A stretch of DNA of 64,000 bases from Salvelinus alpinus (Eukaryota > Chordata > Actinopteri > Salmoniformes > Salmonidae): contig NC_092090.1 in NCBI RefSeq assembly GCF_045679555.1, positions 34,196,309 through 34,260,308 on the forward strand, written 5' to 3'. Positions 24,991 through 64,000 of the stretch are shown piece by piece. The notes under the pieces were generated by a model. The model did not search any database. It was not told the DNA's origin and saw nothing but the letters and a program-made list of their open reading frames with translations. Both the position numbers and the translations under genes were made by a program. Positions within the stretch are counted from its first letter, which is position 1; each line of letters starts with the position of its first letter.

Positions 24991-25002
24991 TTATCTAGGA
25001 TA

Positions 25003-25062
25003 GGGGTTAAGGGTTAAGGTTAAGGTTAGGGTTAGGAGTTAAGGTTAGGGGAAGGTTTAGCT
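25003..25062. repeat. Degenerate telomere-like (TTAGGG/GGTTAA) tract
   Basis: GGGGTTAAGGGTTAAGG followed by GTTAGGGTTAGG and related variants, inside the outer element at 22832-25283. Confidence 0.75.
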
Positions 25063-26460
25063 AATATGTTAAGTAGTTGAAAAGTAGGTGAAAAGTAGTA
25101 AATAGTTGCAAAGATGCTAAATAGCTAAAATGCTAAAGTTGAGCTGCTAGACGTTTGTGTTATATGGAGACCCATTCAACCCGACCAACCACCCTCCTTT
25201 AGTTTTTGCCTTAAGTAACTTTCTTTCTTATGTAACCATGTCAAACGTAACATATCATACTAATTTGAGTGTCCTGGATTTACATTTACTATATTACATC
25301 TAGTCTATGAGACCAGGCTGCTCCATCTCTCCTGCTCTCATTCTTTCTTCCCTCCTTTCCTAAAGACAATCTCTCCTTTCTCTTTAACCACAGAGCAACA
25401 TGTTAATCCTCCCTGAAAACAAAGGTGAGCCTTTATTCATTGAATTAAGTTGAAAAGCACAGTAACAGACAGAAGATGAATTACCTGTGGCCTTGATGTT
25501 GTGCCACAGAATATGTGTGCAGCAGGCAGGCTCTGCAGATTGAGACCTCATGTCTGGGGGTTATTTTTTGGCACTGTCTGGTTGCATAATAATTCCTTTT
25601 CTCTCCTTCCTCTAAATTAAATTATCCTCACCAAGAGAATGCTTGAGTGGGGAGAATAGCAGTCTCAAGTTGTGTCTTCAAGCCTTGTCTCATCGCAAGC
25701 CAGCTGGTCAAATTATGTTGGAATGCTTAGTGAGCTTATAGCTAGTTAGTTCTATCATTGATCTGAGAGTAAGTAAGGATAGAATGCTAAGGTCAGAACA
25801 CTTAGAAGCTTTATAATTGTGTCAGAGGAAGTAAGATGGTAAAGACCAAAGGTGGACTAATGAATATTGATGGAGAGGAGACAGACAGGCAGAGGCAGGC
25901 AGAGATACATAGACAGGCCATGGAATGAAGATCCATGTAGCTATGACATGATTAAGTGTTCTGTGACTGGTTATTAGATACATCAATTACCTGTCCACTC
26001 CCTCTGGCCTCGTGGGAGTTTTAATAGATGGATCTCTAGGACAGCCTCACAATGAGGACACCCTCACAATGAGGATAATGTCAGATTTAACTCCGCAACA
26101 CTGTACAGCTCACCATGCATTTTACAAGTCACTCATCACCCTCATCGACCCTCCTCACACCCACTGCTTCCTTTCCTAGAGCCTAAGAAGTACAAGACCT
26201 CAGTTGAACCCCATAGAGCCACGCCAGTAGCATGAGAGTTCTTAGATGCCAAAATGTGTTCCCAATGTTTGCACAAAACTGAATCACATGCCATAACTTG
26301 GATTACATTCACACTTTTCCATTTTTTATGTAAGAGCCTAAAAATGCCTACCCACCCTGTTTATAAAGCTGATGTCAAATGATGTACAGTAACTCACTGC
26401 AGTGTATTCTGTTACCCTGTCCTCTCTTTCAAGCAAGCACACACTCGCACACACACACTC

Positions 26461-26461
26461 A

Positions 26462-26537
<76 letters not shown>

Positions 26538-26538
26538 C

Positions 26539-26624
<86 letters not shown>
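26461..26624. repeat. Compound (ACGC)n-(AC)n microsatellite
   Basis: About 19 ACGC tetranucleotides (26461-26537), a short mixed joint, then about 40 AC dinucleotides. Every tetranucleotide contains a CpG. Confidence 0.97.
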
Positions 26625-26626
<2 letters not shown>

Positions 26627-27605
26627 GCACACGGACACACACACAAATACCTGGAGGACTTTTTTGGAAGTGTCTGTGTACCGTAAGGAAAAGGCTGAGA
26701 GCAGCCTGAACAAATAGCCATCACAGAGAGGAAGTCCCGTCAGAGTGGTCAGGGTAATACAGGGACAAGCAGGAGGAACATAACAACCGTGGGGATGACA
26801 CAGGAAATATTGGACATTTTGTTCTCCGGAGATGAAAAATATTTTCATTCCGAAGGATGACAATGCTTCCTGAGCAAACACCACTGACTTTCGTCACCCA
26901 ACATATTCAAATCATAATTGTTCACTCAATCATGATTAAACATTGCCTTCAATGTCCAATGCAGCTGTTTTTATCTCAATATCAAACATTTCTGGGTAAC
27001 AAATTAAGTACCTTACCGTGATTGTTTTAAATTAAAATGGTAAAAAAATTGCTTCTTACAAAGAAATATTTCTCAAGCAACAATTTTGCTAGGACTATAT
27101 GGGAGTGGTTTGAGTGGGGAGGGGGAAACTGAAAATTAGCTGTTATTTGCAGAGAGGTTTGGAACTCTCTTTCTTATTGGTCTATTAACTCATTTAACGC
27201 ATGGTGATGTCACCATGGAAAGCCGAAACTCCCTCCCAACAAAACACGCTGATATTTCAGGCGGTATTTTCAAACAGCTCTTATACTAAAAGCGCATTGA
27301 TCATTATCACTATTTCACAGTATTATTCCAACCTTATAGTATGGAAATATATATAAAATACAGGTAAATCTAATTTTTGACTGCACCGTGCCTTTCAAGT
27401 ATTACAGCAAAAGTAAAGTTGAAGTGAGTTTAACAGAGGGCAAATCCCTGTTTTTAAAATCTTATCCTGCTGCATTAGTAATACAGGAAAAGTATCGGCC
27501 AGACTGTTACACAGGCAAACAGTCCCTCCCTCACAGTATGAATCTAGGCTGCTCCACTCTCCTGGTGAGACAAGCCTGTGAAATATCCTCAAACACTTTC
27601 ACTCA

Positions 27606-27630
27606 GCATCTCTGTGTGTGTGTGTTAGTA

Positions 27631-27661
<31 letters not shown>

Positions 27662-27662
27662 A
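27606..27662. repeat. (GT)n microsatellite
   Basis: Interrupted GT repeat with one TTAGTAT break. Confidence 0.9.
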
Positions 27663-28954
27663 GGTGGGTTGTATCTGTTCTTTTCTCCTTTCATTCTCTT
27701 CCATTGGGTTTTTCAAAGAAACCAAATCAACTCTTCTTTGTTTGAAGAACCTTCTAATAACCCTTTCTACCGAAGGTGATTGTTGCTTTTAGTAAGTCTT
27801 CAAAAGGGTGGATATTGCTTGCTGTGATATGTTCTATACCCCCTACTCAGGCTTTCCTGTTACCTCTTGTTGCTTTAAGTGTGTATCACTAACCCACATA
27901 TTTGTAGTCTAGTTAGATTGGCCTGTACTGTGGGGTCAGGAATGCTCAGTAAAATAAGCCTAAGCCCTTCAGCTGCTGTTGGAAAAGCATCATTATTGAG
28001 AAACACATCAACAAATGTTACTTTTCAGTATTGGGGTCATTTGAGAAAGCTTTTGCTTTTTATAAAAAAGGCTACACTTGTTTGTATTTCTTTACCGAAG
28101 GCACTGTGTGTCCATATCCATATTCTTATATGGACTTTATGGCATTGGATGCTCATAATGATGTTCAACTGTAAAGCCAGCCCAATCGAGCTGATCTTGC
28201 AACATGTCGACAGGAGATGTGTGCTCTGTTTCAGGCTTACTAACATAGAGAGAGACTGATGACCACCAAGCCTGCCCCGAGACACAAAGTAATTAGTTGT
28301 GCGATATCACATGATGAATGCATGACACAAATGAGACAACCGTGTCTCTTGCTTGGCCATGAAGAGCTGTCTGTATATTTGTATTCACCGTATATTTTTG
28401 TGAATCTGAAAAGGTCTGTTTTGCATTCCTGCCTAGATGCTGCATGATAAATGTACACAACTACACAGACAGACCTACAGTAAATGCCATTATGCATTAA
28501 ACATACTGCACCTGACAGAGTAGGAAACCATAAATAACTTTTCAATATTCAAATCTCAGGGCATTTCTGAATCGACAGCACTGTTTGTTTGGATGTGTGG
28601 CCTATTATGTGAACGCCCCGGAGCAGTGGAATCCCAAACTGACACTGGAACTCTTATTTACACATAATAGGGACAATAAAATGAAGGTACCATAACAAAA
28701 TGGATGTATGTCCAAATCCTAACATGAGATACACACATGAAACTGGAACTTTAAGTACTTTCCAGCATTGAAGTTTGGTCTAATGTTTATGTCTCGTGCA
28801 TGCAGATGTCCAAAAACCTTGAATACATTTTTGATCAATTTTTGTGCTATTATCCCACAAAATGCAACATATATTTTTTTTAAACACAATGACAGAAACC
28901 ACATTGGTAACTACAGCCTGTAAACAACATTCACATGTCAGTCCAAACACCTTA

Positions 28955-30744
28955 TAGAGGTGAAAATATATGTCTTTATTGGGTATGTCATTTTTGACAG
29001 GTGTTCAAGACCAGAAGAATTCAAGCAAATCAACATATACTCATATATTTAATAATACCTGCTATAATCCACAAGTCTAATAGTGTCATTCCATTGATTG
29101 AATAGAATCTCCTAATTATACTTCCCACCTGTCTTGGTAAACATACAATATCAAGAGCAACCAGAATACAAAGAAGTGTTGGTCAATGACAGCATTGATA
29201 GACTACTATGTACAATGTTAAAATGGTAACGTTAACGTGTAATATGGTATATAAACAGTATACAAGACTAGACCTGTTCTGCATTTGTTCATGTTTCTAA
29301 ATCCTTTCTCTTAAGTGTTTTACTGTAGGTGTGTGTTGCAACGGAGTGTGTGGGAGGCCACAGTGGGCCATCATCACAGGGATGTGTAATAGAAACCGTA
29401 CACTCAACTGGAAACAATAGCTCACTCTTTTAGAGGTAGGTAGAGGCGGCATTTCAGCACTCTGTCTGTTTGTAATGCCAAGCTAAACCTACTAGTGTAA
29501 CGCATCACAATGATAGGTTTTTTACCACATCAGTTTCTTTTTTACAGTCACTCTCTGCCGCAACACACTCAATTTGAACAAATCAAAACTATGATCTGGA
29601 TTTGCATAAAAAACGATATATGAGTTCCTGGAATTTCACAAATACAGCAACAATTCAAACACAGTACTAAAGACCCTTTCGTTAAAAAAAGAGAAGAATC
29701 AAAATACAATCAATTAAAACAAGTACAGTTCTCCATAGCTAAAACCATGCATCAGTGGGTTAATTGTCATGTACATTCTTCTTACAAAGCTACAGATAAC
29801 CTATTTGGCATCTGACCAGTGTTGGTAGTTAAAAAATAAAACTCCAATGTAAGTTTTATTCTGGAAAGCACCTGGTTGAAAATAAATGGCAGTTCTGCCA
29901 ACTAAGCTTTATGTTTTCCTGTGAGACAAATACAAAAATGAAGGACGAGGACGAAAACTGACTTCGACGGTATTTAGAGGCGGTAACGCTCTAGGTTCTG
30001 ACAACCTCTTTATGTTGAGTGACTACTTGATGGAGACTAACGTGTGCAAACAAACAAGACCTGGTTTCTCCCCTCTCTCTAGTCTCTCCATAATATTACA
30101 CTATGCAAATGTGCTCAGAGAATCACAATTTTTCAACCTGGCACAAAGAGGCAGAGAGAAGAAGAAAAACAACACTATAATGGTCCTAGTGAGTCACTGG
30201 CTGGGCTGCCATGTCTTCCTCCCAGACAGCATGGATGAATGCACAATTTTTTGAATTTGTTGAATTGCAGTTGAGCCCAGACTCGTCTGGGACCACTAAT
30301 TTCAGCACCAGCTCCATTTCACACCTTATTTATAAACTAAACCGAGCCACTCTGCTCACAGCTGTGAGCAACATATTCACAATGTCCAAGATGTTACTAT
30401 TTCATGGACAAAAGCCTCATTAAGGCTGTCAGAGTAGAAATAAGAGCAGTGGGGTTGGTCTGGGAGAGAAGGTTGTGGATAATATAGAAGGAAAACAACA
30501 ATGGAGACTGTGGGAGACTGGAGTGTTGAGTTTGGTATGGGTTTTCAGTTTGTGTGCTTGTGTAAATATCCCCATGTTCTCTTCAGTGCCACTGGAACCC
30601 TTGTTCACTCTGGGCCCAGGAAACCAAAAACAGCACAAACAAAACAACAGCAACAACAATAACAAAATGAATTCCATTCACATTTCAATGGAACAGCACT
30701 GTCCTGGAGGACTCACCCTGGCTGGGCAGCCTTCCCACGTCCGA
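28955..30744 (-). other. loxl1: LOXL1 3' UTR (estimated extent)
   Basis: Sequence on the - strand after the TGA at 30745-30747, up to about 20 bases beyond the AATAAA at 28975-28980. No other coding exon is visible. The left limit is an estimate. Confidence 0.45.
28975..28980 (-). terminator. Candidate polyadenylation signal of LOXL1
   Basis: AATAAA on the - strand, about 1.77 kb after the LOXL1 stop. A second AATAAA lies at 29855-29860. Which is used cannot be told here. Confidence 0.4.
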
Positions 30745-57171
<26,427 letters not shown>

Positions 57172-57600
57172 GACACTAAACACACCTCAACTCACCACCA
57201 CACAGAGAAAACAAGCAACAGCCGCTCAAACACGACCAACCACCTGTACCCTATGTCAACACAGCATGAATCCTCTTCTAGGGGTATGGAGCAGCACGTG
57301 GTGGGCGTGTGGAGAGGATAGCAGGAGGATATGCCAGTGGTTCTGTCCATTCGCTGCTCCTTACAGCTGGCTAGAAAGGCTGAGGATCAGTCTGTGTCCA
57401 GGAGCAGTCATATCCGGGAGGGGGGGAGTGGGTTTCAGAGGCCCCGCTGGTGGTGCTGGTGTCTGTTAGTGCTGTGAGAGAATGCCCTGTCTTCCTGGCT
57501 GTCTAGCTGCGCTGTGACTGTCAGTTGACTGAGCATTGCTCTCACTCAGCCTTCTGGAGAGGAGTGCCTGCCTGTGTGCCTCGACTGCAGCCTTCTATTT
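57172..57600 (-). promoter_or_regulatory. loxl1: LOXL1 5' UTR and proximal promoter region
   Basis: The sequence directly upstream of the start codon is GC-richer than the flank and has no ORF that fits another gene. I see no strong TATA box; CAAATAGAAGG on the - strand near 57600 is a weak candidate. The start site is unknown. Confidence 0.35.
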
Positions 57601-57699
57601 GCTTCTCTGATTGCTTACAATGGGCTGTGAAAAAAAGCACTCAACTTTGTTTTTTTTTAAGGAGAGGTCCCACATGGCCCTAGTGCTAGAGTGGTTTCC

Positions 57700-60600
57700 T
57701 GGACTGACTTCTGGAGCCAGGAATTGCTCTGTAAGGCTTCCAGAGTCAACATCACCATCTGCAAAGGCATTCAGATTTATATCGCGGCTCACTTTCCGTT
57801 GCCCAAATTCTTTCATCATCCTGAACAAGCAAAGATGCGTTGAACATGGCCTGGATTCACCCACACAGGTGTCTAGCAAACCCTTTTACCTCATAACTGC
57901 GTACAGATGGGAAATAACTTGTACCAAAACTAACTTTAGAAAGGAATTGGTAACAGAGTCTTCCTCACTCAGATCAGTTCAGTTACAATGAGCAACAGGT
58001 TCCTTTAAACTGGAGAATTGATGAAGAGGAGAGAGTGTGAGGGACAGCTTTCAGAGAAACACAGAGGGATCAGATAGTCTTTGATTCAATACTTAAAACA
58101 GAACGGCCATTGAAAACAGTCACTATTATTGCCTTCTGTATACTTATTTCCTGATATAAGGGGATTTTCCATCTGGTTATAGAGAAAGTCTTGTTGTTTT
58201 TTAATCTCAACAATCCACCCACTATGTAGTTGTACTCATGTTTGGAAATGTGAAGTGTCCCCCACCCCAAGACCTATTATGCAATGAAGTTCAGGTCAAT
58301 TAAGCAACCCACCCAGCATCTCCCCTGTGGCCAGTACAATGCACAATACACCCATACAGAGCTCCCAGATCAAACTGTGTGCACTGGCCTAATAGTACCC
58401 CCTTTTAAATGATATTGTAGGGTAACATTTTATATGAAGTTGCTCTTATACCTGTGTAGTATTGCTGTAATCACACTAGTACACAACTGTTCTCAAAGAA
58501 AGGTAAACACATTTCAAACATGGGGATAAACAGCAGATCTGGTTCCTGCTTGCCTTGACAGAGTGGAGGGAGAGAGACAGAGAGAGAGAAAGAGAGGGAG
58601 ACAATATAATATTCTTCCTGTTATCAAAGTCAGCGGTTTCCAAGGTGTTTGAGTTGGCATATGCTTTTGTCGGGAGCGGGCAGAATGTGCTACAGACCAA
58701 CAAAAGGACAACATTCCACCACCACAGACAGGATCAGAGGTTTAAATGAATCAGCGGAGATCTGCCAACTCCGCTCGGCTCCTTTTGAAACATGACTCGG
58801 TAAAACAACCTGATTTTGTTTTTCTTCACATTTTTTGAAAGTCAGATCAATGTCCTGCAAAGAGCTAGCCTGGTTCCAGATTGGTTTGTGCTGTCTTTCC
58901 AAACTCCTATCTTTAAAAAAAATGTGACCTTTATTTAACAAGGCAAGTCAGTCAAGAACAAATTGTTATTTACAATGACGGCCTACAGTGGGTTAACTTC
59001 CTTGTTCAGGGGCAGAACGACAGATTTTTACCTTCTCAGATCTGGGATTCAATCCAGCAACCTTTCAGTTACTGGCCCAACGCTCTAACCACTAGGTTAC
59101 CTGCCACCCCTCCTGTGGTCAACGCTAATGAGGAAACGTAGGAGGAGCTCCTCTAGGGAGTGGGCCACAAGGTTCCTGTAGAGGGCATCAATATGGATGT
59201 GATACTGTGATGTTGTATACAGCAAAGCAGAGAACTAAATCATTCCCAGGTGCCACTTTGCTACAGTGCTACACAATCTTCGTGGTTCAAGGCTGTATGG
59301 AGCAACCAGCACAAACTCAAGAGGGATGAGAGGGGATATCATTTGAGTATTGAAATGCTTTACTGCATCTTACACACGTCAAGCAGATATTCTTGGTACG
59401 GCCTTAGTTTAGATAGTTCTGTCATTGATGAATTAGGATCATCCAACAGGTCAAGACCAGAAAACGACCGTAGCAAGATAGCAAGCAGTTCAGAGGAGAA
59501 AACAGGGAGGCAATTTCAACATATCTCCCCATTCGGAGAGTTGGTTGGAGTCACTAGCATTTCTCACATGCTTTGCCTTCTTGCAAAGTGGATTACCTGC
59601 TGAACAGAACAGAACAGGGAGCACAGCCGTGCTGTTGCTATTCCCACTCCTGACTGCAGCACAGTTGATCTCTAATAGCCTGGTATGAGCAGATCATTAT
59701 TTTCTTGTGCAGCTATCACAGGCTGTTAAAATGTCAACTACCTTTCATTCACCAATGGAAATTATTACAGGTTGGAGGCAATTACCCTCGATTTACCATG
59801 TTATTTAACAGCAGGGGCACTGCTATGCTGCTGTTGAGACAAGTGCTCATTTATGGCAAAGTTCAGTGGCAGAATACATCTGGTTTTATTCTCGCTGTTA
59901 AAACTGTAGTACCGATGATTGCTGCCGATTCTCTGTTGCTTTCTTCTACTGTGTAGAATGCTACTGCCCTGGTCATTTCATTATCACTCGTCTCACTACC
60001 CCGCGGGACGGTTGCGCTAACGTAGGCTAATGCGATTAGCATGAGGTTGTAAGTAACAAGAACATTTCCCAGGACATAAACATATCTGATATTGGCAGAA
60101 AGCTTCAATTCTTGTTAATCTAACTGCACTGTCCAATTTACAGTAGATCTTACAGTGAAATAATATAATGCTATTGTTGAGGAGAGTCCACAGTTATGAA
60201 CTTGAAAATGTATTAATAAACCAATTAAGCACATTTGGGCAGTCTTGATACAAAATGTTGAACAGAAATGCAATGGTTCATTGGATCAGTCTAAAACTTT
60301 GCACATACACTGCTGCCATCTAGTGGCCACAATCTAAATTGCTCCTGGGCTGGAATAATACATTATGGCCTTTCTCTTGCATTTTAAAGATGATGGTAGT
60401 TCGATTTGGGTATGTCATTTTAGGAGAACATTGAAAAAAGGGGCAGATCCTTAAGAGGTTTTAACATCAAGTATAGCCAAGTTAAGGTTCAGTTCAATGT
60501 ACTTAATGGTTGGTAATCTTTGCATGTTCCGAGTTAGTGGACCTCCTCAGTGGGCCGAGTTAGTGTCTAGGATTCCCAGTATTCTATATAAAGCAATGTA

Positions 60601-63600
60601 GTTCAACTATGTAGTCATATAGCTGACATGCATCTACATGCATCCTTCTGACATGCATCCTACTCTCCACTTACTCCATGAAGTTGATATAGCATGGAAG
60701 TTCACTGTCCTGATCATTCCACGATCCAGCATTTTCCTTCCACCCGGGGGGAGAGCATTCCAAGACCACTGTTATCCATCCAATCTACAGAGCTACACAG
60801 GTTATTTGAGGATAGATCCATACATAAGGTATCCATCTCTCCATCTCCCATGGCTCTCCCCATCACCACACAACACCCTTCATGGGACTGCCTTAGCGGG
60901 GATTTTATCTCCATTAAGCTGACATAAAATTATGAAATTCATTATGGAAGAACAGTGCAAGATTCCTGTAGTGGCAGACAATTGATGACTCTGTGACATG
61001 TCCTAGTTATGCTACCTCCATAGCTTTTGTTTTTAAAGACAAGTATTTCCCCCGAGGACACTGGGTTGTTTTTATCCCTTTATTACCACACTCATACAGA
61101 ATTTCATATCATTACAGTTTTTAGGCTTAAATTAAGTTTAGAGTTTTTTATTATTTTTTATTATAGAATAATCCCAGGAGATTCTCTTTCAGAATAAAAC
61201 GTGTTGGTTTCGATAGCAAACCCACAAGACTGATTCTAAGTGCCCTAAAATCCCATCTTTAATACATTCCGTAGAGATTTGGTTTGAGCTGTGGCAGCTT
61301 CTCACGTCTCGTAGAAACACTGTGTACTTTGTGAAGAACAGTGACAGGAGACATTGATCTAAAGGGACTGTGTGGCTGTGTGCTGGGGAAACCCTGAGGG
61401 AGCAGGTGCCCCACTGAGAGAGAGCAACCCAGAGAGCTCCACATAACAGGACACAAGTATATGCTCTTGTTCTGCGATCTCACATCTACAGTATAGTCAC
61501 TTTCTCAGCTTATGATCTAGGTGAAATGTCTATGTCCTCTTGCATGGTGTTGGTTCCATGGTTGTATGTAATTACCCTAGACTAAATGTACTACCATAGT
61601 CACATTATGTTTTAAATGGTACCTCTCAATTCAGCTACAGTATTTGCTCAGCGTGTGCTCTTTCACCGCAAGTCTGCGCTAGATAGATTCAGATGCCTTG
61701 AATACTGTCAGTACTCTCCAGATGATGTCTGTTGGGAATCACATTCAGTAGTGCTCTCATTCCCTCCTTCCGCTCCTCCCTCTCTCTTTTCCTGTCTCTC
61801 CTGGAATTTGAGCTCAGAACGTTAATCTTCTGAAGAATTGTTACTGTGAAATGAGAAGTAAGAAGTCCATCTTTTTGGCTTAATTCCGGTAATGAGAAGC
61901 GGTAGGTGGTACTTCTTATTTTACTGCTCCTTTGACGACTCCTGATGAGCATAATACTAATGTCTGTTTCATCTTAGCCTGCTCACAAGAAAGTAGTCTC
62001 CCTTTTTTAGTTACTTCCGCTCACGAGCCCAAGTTTCACTTCAGCATGTCCACTGCAATAATATATACAGCTGAGGGAGGCTGGCTATTGTAAGATCGTT
62101 TGGTCATACAGTACTGGATGAGAGGCTGTAGTCTTTGAAGTGAACCCAACTGTTTTCAATTACATTCCATTGGCATTCAGTGAGAAGGCGTGATGCACCT
62201 GCAGACAGTTTTCCTGGCTCTACATTAAGCACAAGGACGACCAGGCAAACGCTCTCAATCAACAAATCATTACATTCGGTTTCATCAAGGCATACAAAAA
62301 TCAGCCTGGTAATGTTACACAGATTAACAACATGATACACAAATGAAGATTGCTTCTCTGTCAAGACAAAGCATGTGTTGGTCTACTTGTACTTCTTTAA
62401 ACTATCTTTGTTCTTCTTGTAACATCTGATTTGCGGTTTTCCATACAAACCAGACAAAATCAAGTAAGCCCTTTCTGGCTGCTGGAACAAATCTCTTAGC
62501 TGAACTAATGAGAGAGCCTTAGGCCCAGTTCATTCAATATGGACAATCTGACTGGATTGACTTGGGCTCCAGGTGTACAATAATCACTACATGGTTCAGT
62601 CCACCTGCACCACTTGCCCCTGGTGCTTGTTGTTTTGTGTCCGTCTGTCACACACACCACGGCACACAAAGGACACGACCCCTACCTGTAACCGGGACGG
62701 GAACCTCTCCTTGGCATATCAGGCCTCCAGATATTCTAACAAACGTCAGTGGGGGGAGCCCTGCGAATGCACCACACGTCACAGGAATCAATGAAGGGTA
62801 GAGATGCTCGAGGGAGAGGATGTAGACTAGACATAGGAAAGATGGGCATCGATGAGCGAGGGAAGAGAGTGGCTATTTACTGCCCCTGATAGATTCTGGA
62901 GACCCCAATGCGTATGTACTAGCACTAATGTGCTGTACATTTGTGACGTGACTGATGACTGAACATAGACAGAGGTTACTCAAGGGAATAGAGCTGTCAG
63001 GGTGGCAGGGTGGCAGGACTCATTTGGTACTGATGAGCATGTTACTATGATGCAAAGGCACCGGAGGGACACACGTTGATGAGAGAAACATGTAGGCACA
63101 CGCAGGAACACAAGCATGCAAACGGACACACACATGCACACACACACACACATACATGTGCAAACACAAAAACACCGGCATGTCCATATTCCCACCCACA
63201 CTCCCAATGCCACTATGTTATTGAAAGGATCCCTGACCTTCTGGTTTCCACCAATGTCCCATCGGTTGTGACCTCAATACGCTTCCCCATCTGCTCCCCA
63301 AATGTTACAGTGGAACATTTCACTGGACAGACAAATGAAGGAATACACAGGTGATCCTCTCCTCACCTCTCCTCTCTCCTCACTGTTTTCCTGTCCCTCT
63401 CATTGAGATATTGTGACCTGCATCCCTCTGCCTCCAATGTAATTTTCTGCGCCTAGAGCTCATTTGAGATGGGGTTCCATCGGATGGTGGCCTTTCACAC
63501 ATGTGGCACATACAGGCTCAAGGGAAGGACAGCGGCAAAACACCAAATCAAAATCAAAGATAATAATACAAACAGCCCCGCGGGTCTCTCTAATGACTAA

Positions 63601-64000
63601 GGTGAGCTCCAGACTCTGGCTCTGACTGCACCGCAATACTAATGAGCAGTCTCATGGACGGGGAAATGTCGAGGAGAGTGACTGGCATAGTAAGTGGTTC
63701 CTCATCTCACTGTGGGTTTCACTTGCACAACACCAGCACAGTTAGCTAACACGCCATGTTATGATGACTGGCCATGAAATCTAAATCCCAAAGAACAGAG
63801 GGAAAAACAAAGACAAAGGAGGGGGGAGAGAGAGAGAGAGAGAAAAGAGAATAGGAGAATTCCATTGTCATGTGTTTCCCAAAGCAAATGGAGCCTGTAA
63901 ATTTGATGAAGCGGCCCATTCAATTAGCTCCCGACATCCACAGCTGTTCCCTTGGGAGTCGTCCTCACAGATGTTCAGTGTGCTGTTGTCTGCAAACCCC
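57700..64000. other. Non-coding flank upstream of LOXL1
   Basis: I see no convincing exon on either strand. It holds one HpaI-type SINE, a short GA tract (58566-58603), a CA tract (63126-63152) and otherwise no recognisable element. Confidence 0.5.
58918..59111 (-). mobile_element. HpaI-type tRNA-derived SINE, second copy
   Basis: On the - strand: GGGGTGGCAGGTAACCTAGT, GGTTAGAGCGTTGGGCCAGT, a GTTAAC site in the body, and the TTCTTGACTGACTTGCCTTG/TTAAATAAAGG tail. Confidence 0.85.

Larger units (their letters stand above)
22832..25283. mobile_element. Outer AT-rich element with inverted ends, host to nested insertions
   Basis: The left end AAATCTGGGACACAAATTAG and the right end, whose reverse complement reads AAATCCAGGACACTCAAATT, are inverted repeats continuing into AGTATGATATGT. 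The interior has GATATGTTACAAATT-type repeats and a TTAGGG-like tract. It is interrupted by a hAT element and a SINE. Confidence 0.65.
25290..28950. other. Intergenic DNA between SCAMP5 and LOXL1, second part
   Basis: No coding exon recognised. It contains the CA/CGCA microsatellite at 26461-26624 and a GT tract at 27616-27660; the rest shows no family I recognise. Confidence 0.5.

Noticed and set aside
26338-26884. Open frames of Thr-His, Ala-Arg-Thr-His and Cys-Val repeats
   Set aside because: Translations of the ACGC/AC microsatellite.
62550-62810. GC-richer stretch with frames such as MVQSTCTTCPWCLLFC
   Set aside because: No domain, splice or family match that I can recognise; too short to support a gene call.

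Overview
This window is fish nuclear DNA, almost certainly from a salmonid (trout, salmon, char or whitefish group). It is intron-rich and full of CA/GT and GA/CT microsatellites. It also carries tRNA-derived SINEs of HpaI type (with the GTTAAC site), L2-like and Rex1-like LINEs, Tc1 transposons with the typical salmonid terminal repeats, and many MITEs. There is no bacterial, viral, CRISPR or operon-like content.

Two protein-coding genes can be assembled exon by exon, and both give perfectly phased reading frames. (1) A SCAMP5-type secretory carrier membrane protein lies on the + strand: TATA promoter at about 6186, a non-coding first exon ending at 6332, and coding exons from 6967 to 16029 giving 232 residues. 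(2) A LOXL1-type lysyl oxidase lies on the - strand: coding exons from 57171 down to 30745, seven in all, giving 577 residues. Exon 1 encodes the signal peptide and the Gly/Pro/Tyr-rich propeptide. Exons 2-6 encode the copper/LTQ catalytic domain, and exon 7 supplies only the last residues and the stop. The genes converge, with roughly 12-14 kb of non-coding DNA between their 3' ends. SCAMP5 and LOXL1 are also close neighbours on human chromosome 15q24, so this looks like conserved synteny; I recall that from knowledge and cannot check it here.

Layout. 1-6.2 kb: non-coding flank with microsatellites and two MITEs. 6.2-17.1 kb: SCAMP5; its third intron holds an antisense L2-like LINE of about 5.1 kb (7443-12570), a short hAT-like MITE and, in a later intron, a Tc1-type MITE. 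17-29 kb: intergenic, containing a nested stack of elements (22.8-25.3 kb) and a long CpG-bearing CA repeat (26.46-26.63 kb). 29-57.6 kb: LOXL1, whose introns hold a 57-bp minisatellite, two TTAA-flanked elements in inverted orientation, a Tc1 transposon patched with a copy of nearby intron DNA, Rex1-like and L2-like LINE remains, a second Tc1 with an internal inversion, and a 258-bp CT tract. 57.6-64 kb: upstream flank of LOXL1 with one SINE and no recognisable gene.

The two genes do not work in one pathway: SCAMP5 acts in secretory and synaptic vesicle membranes, and LOXL1 crosslinks elastin outside the cell. I found no previously undescribed functional system. The most unusual structures are evolutionary scars: the templated 91-bp patch in the Tc1 transposase, the element-in-element stack with readable target duplications, the inversion inside the second Tc1, and telomere-like tracts carried within transposable elements.
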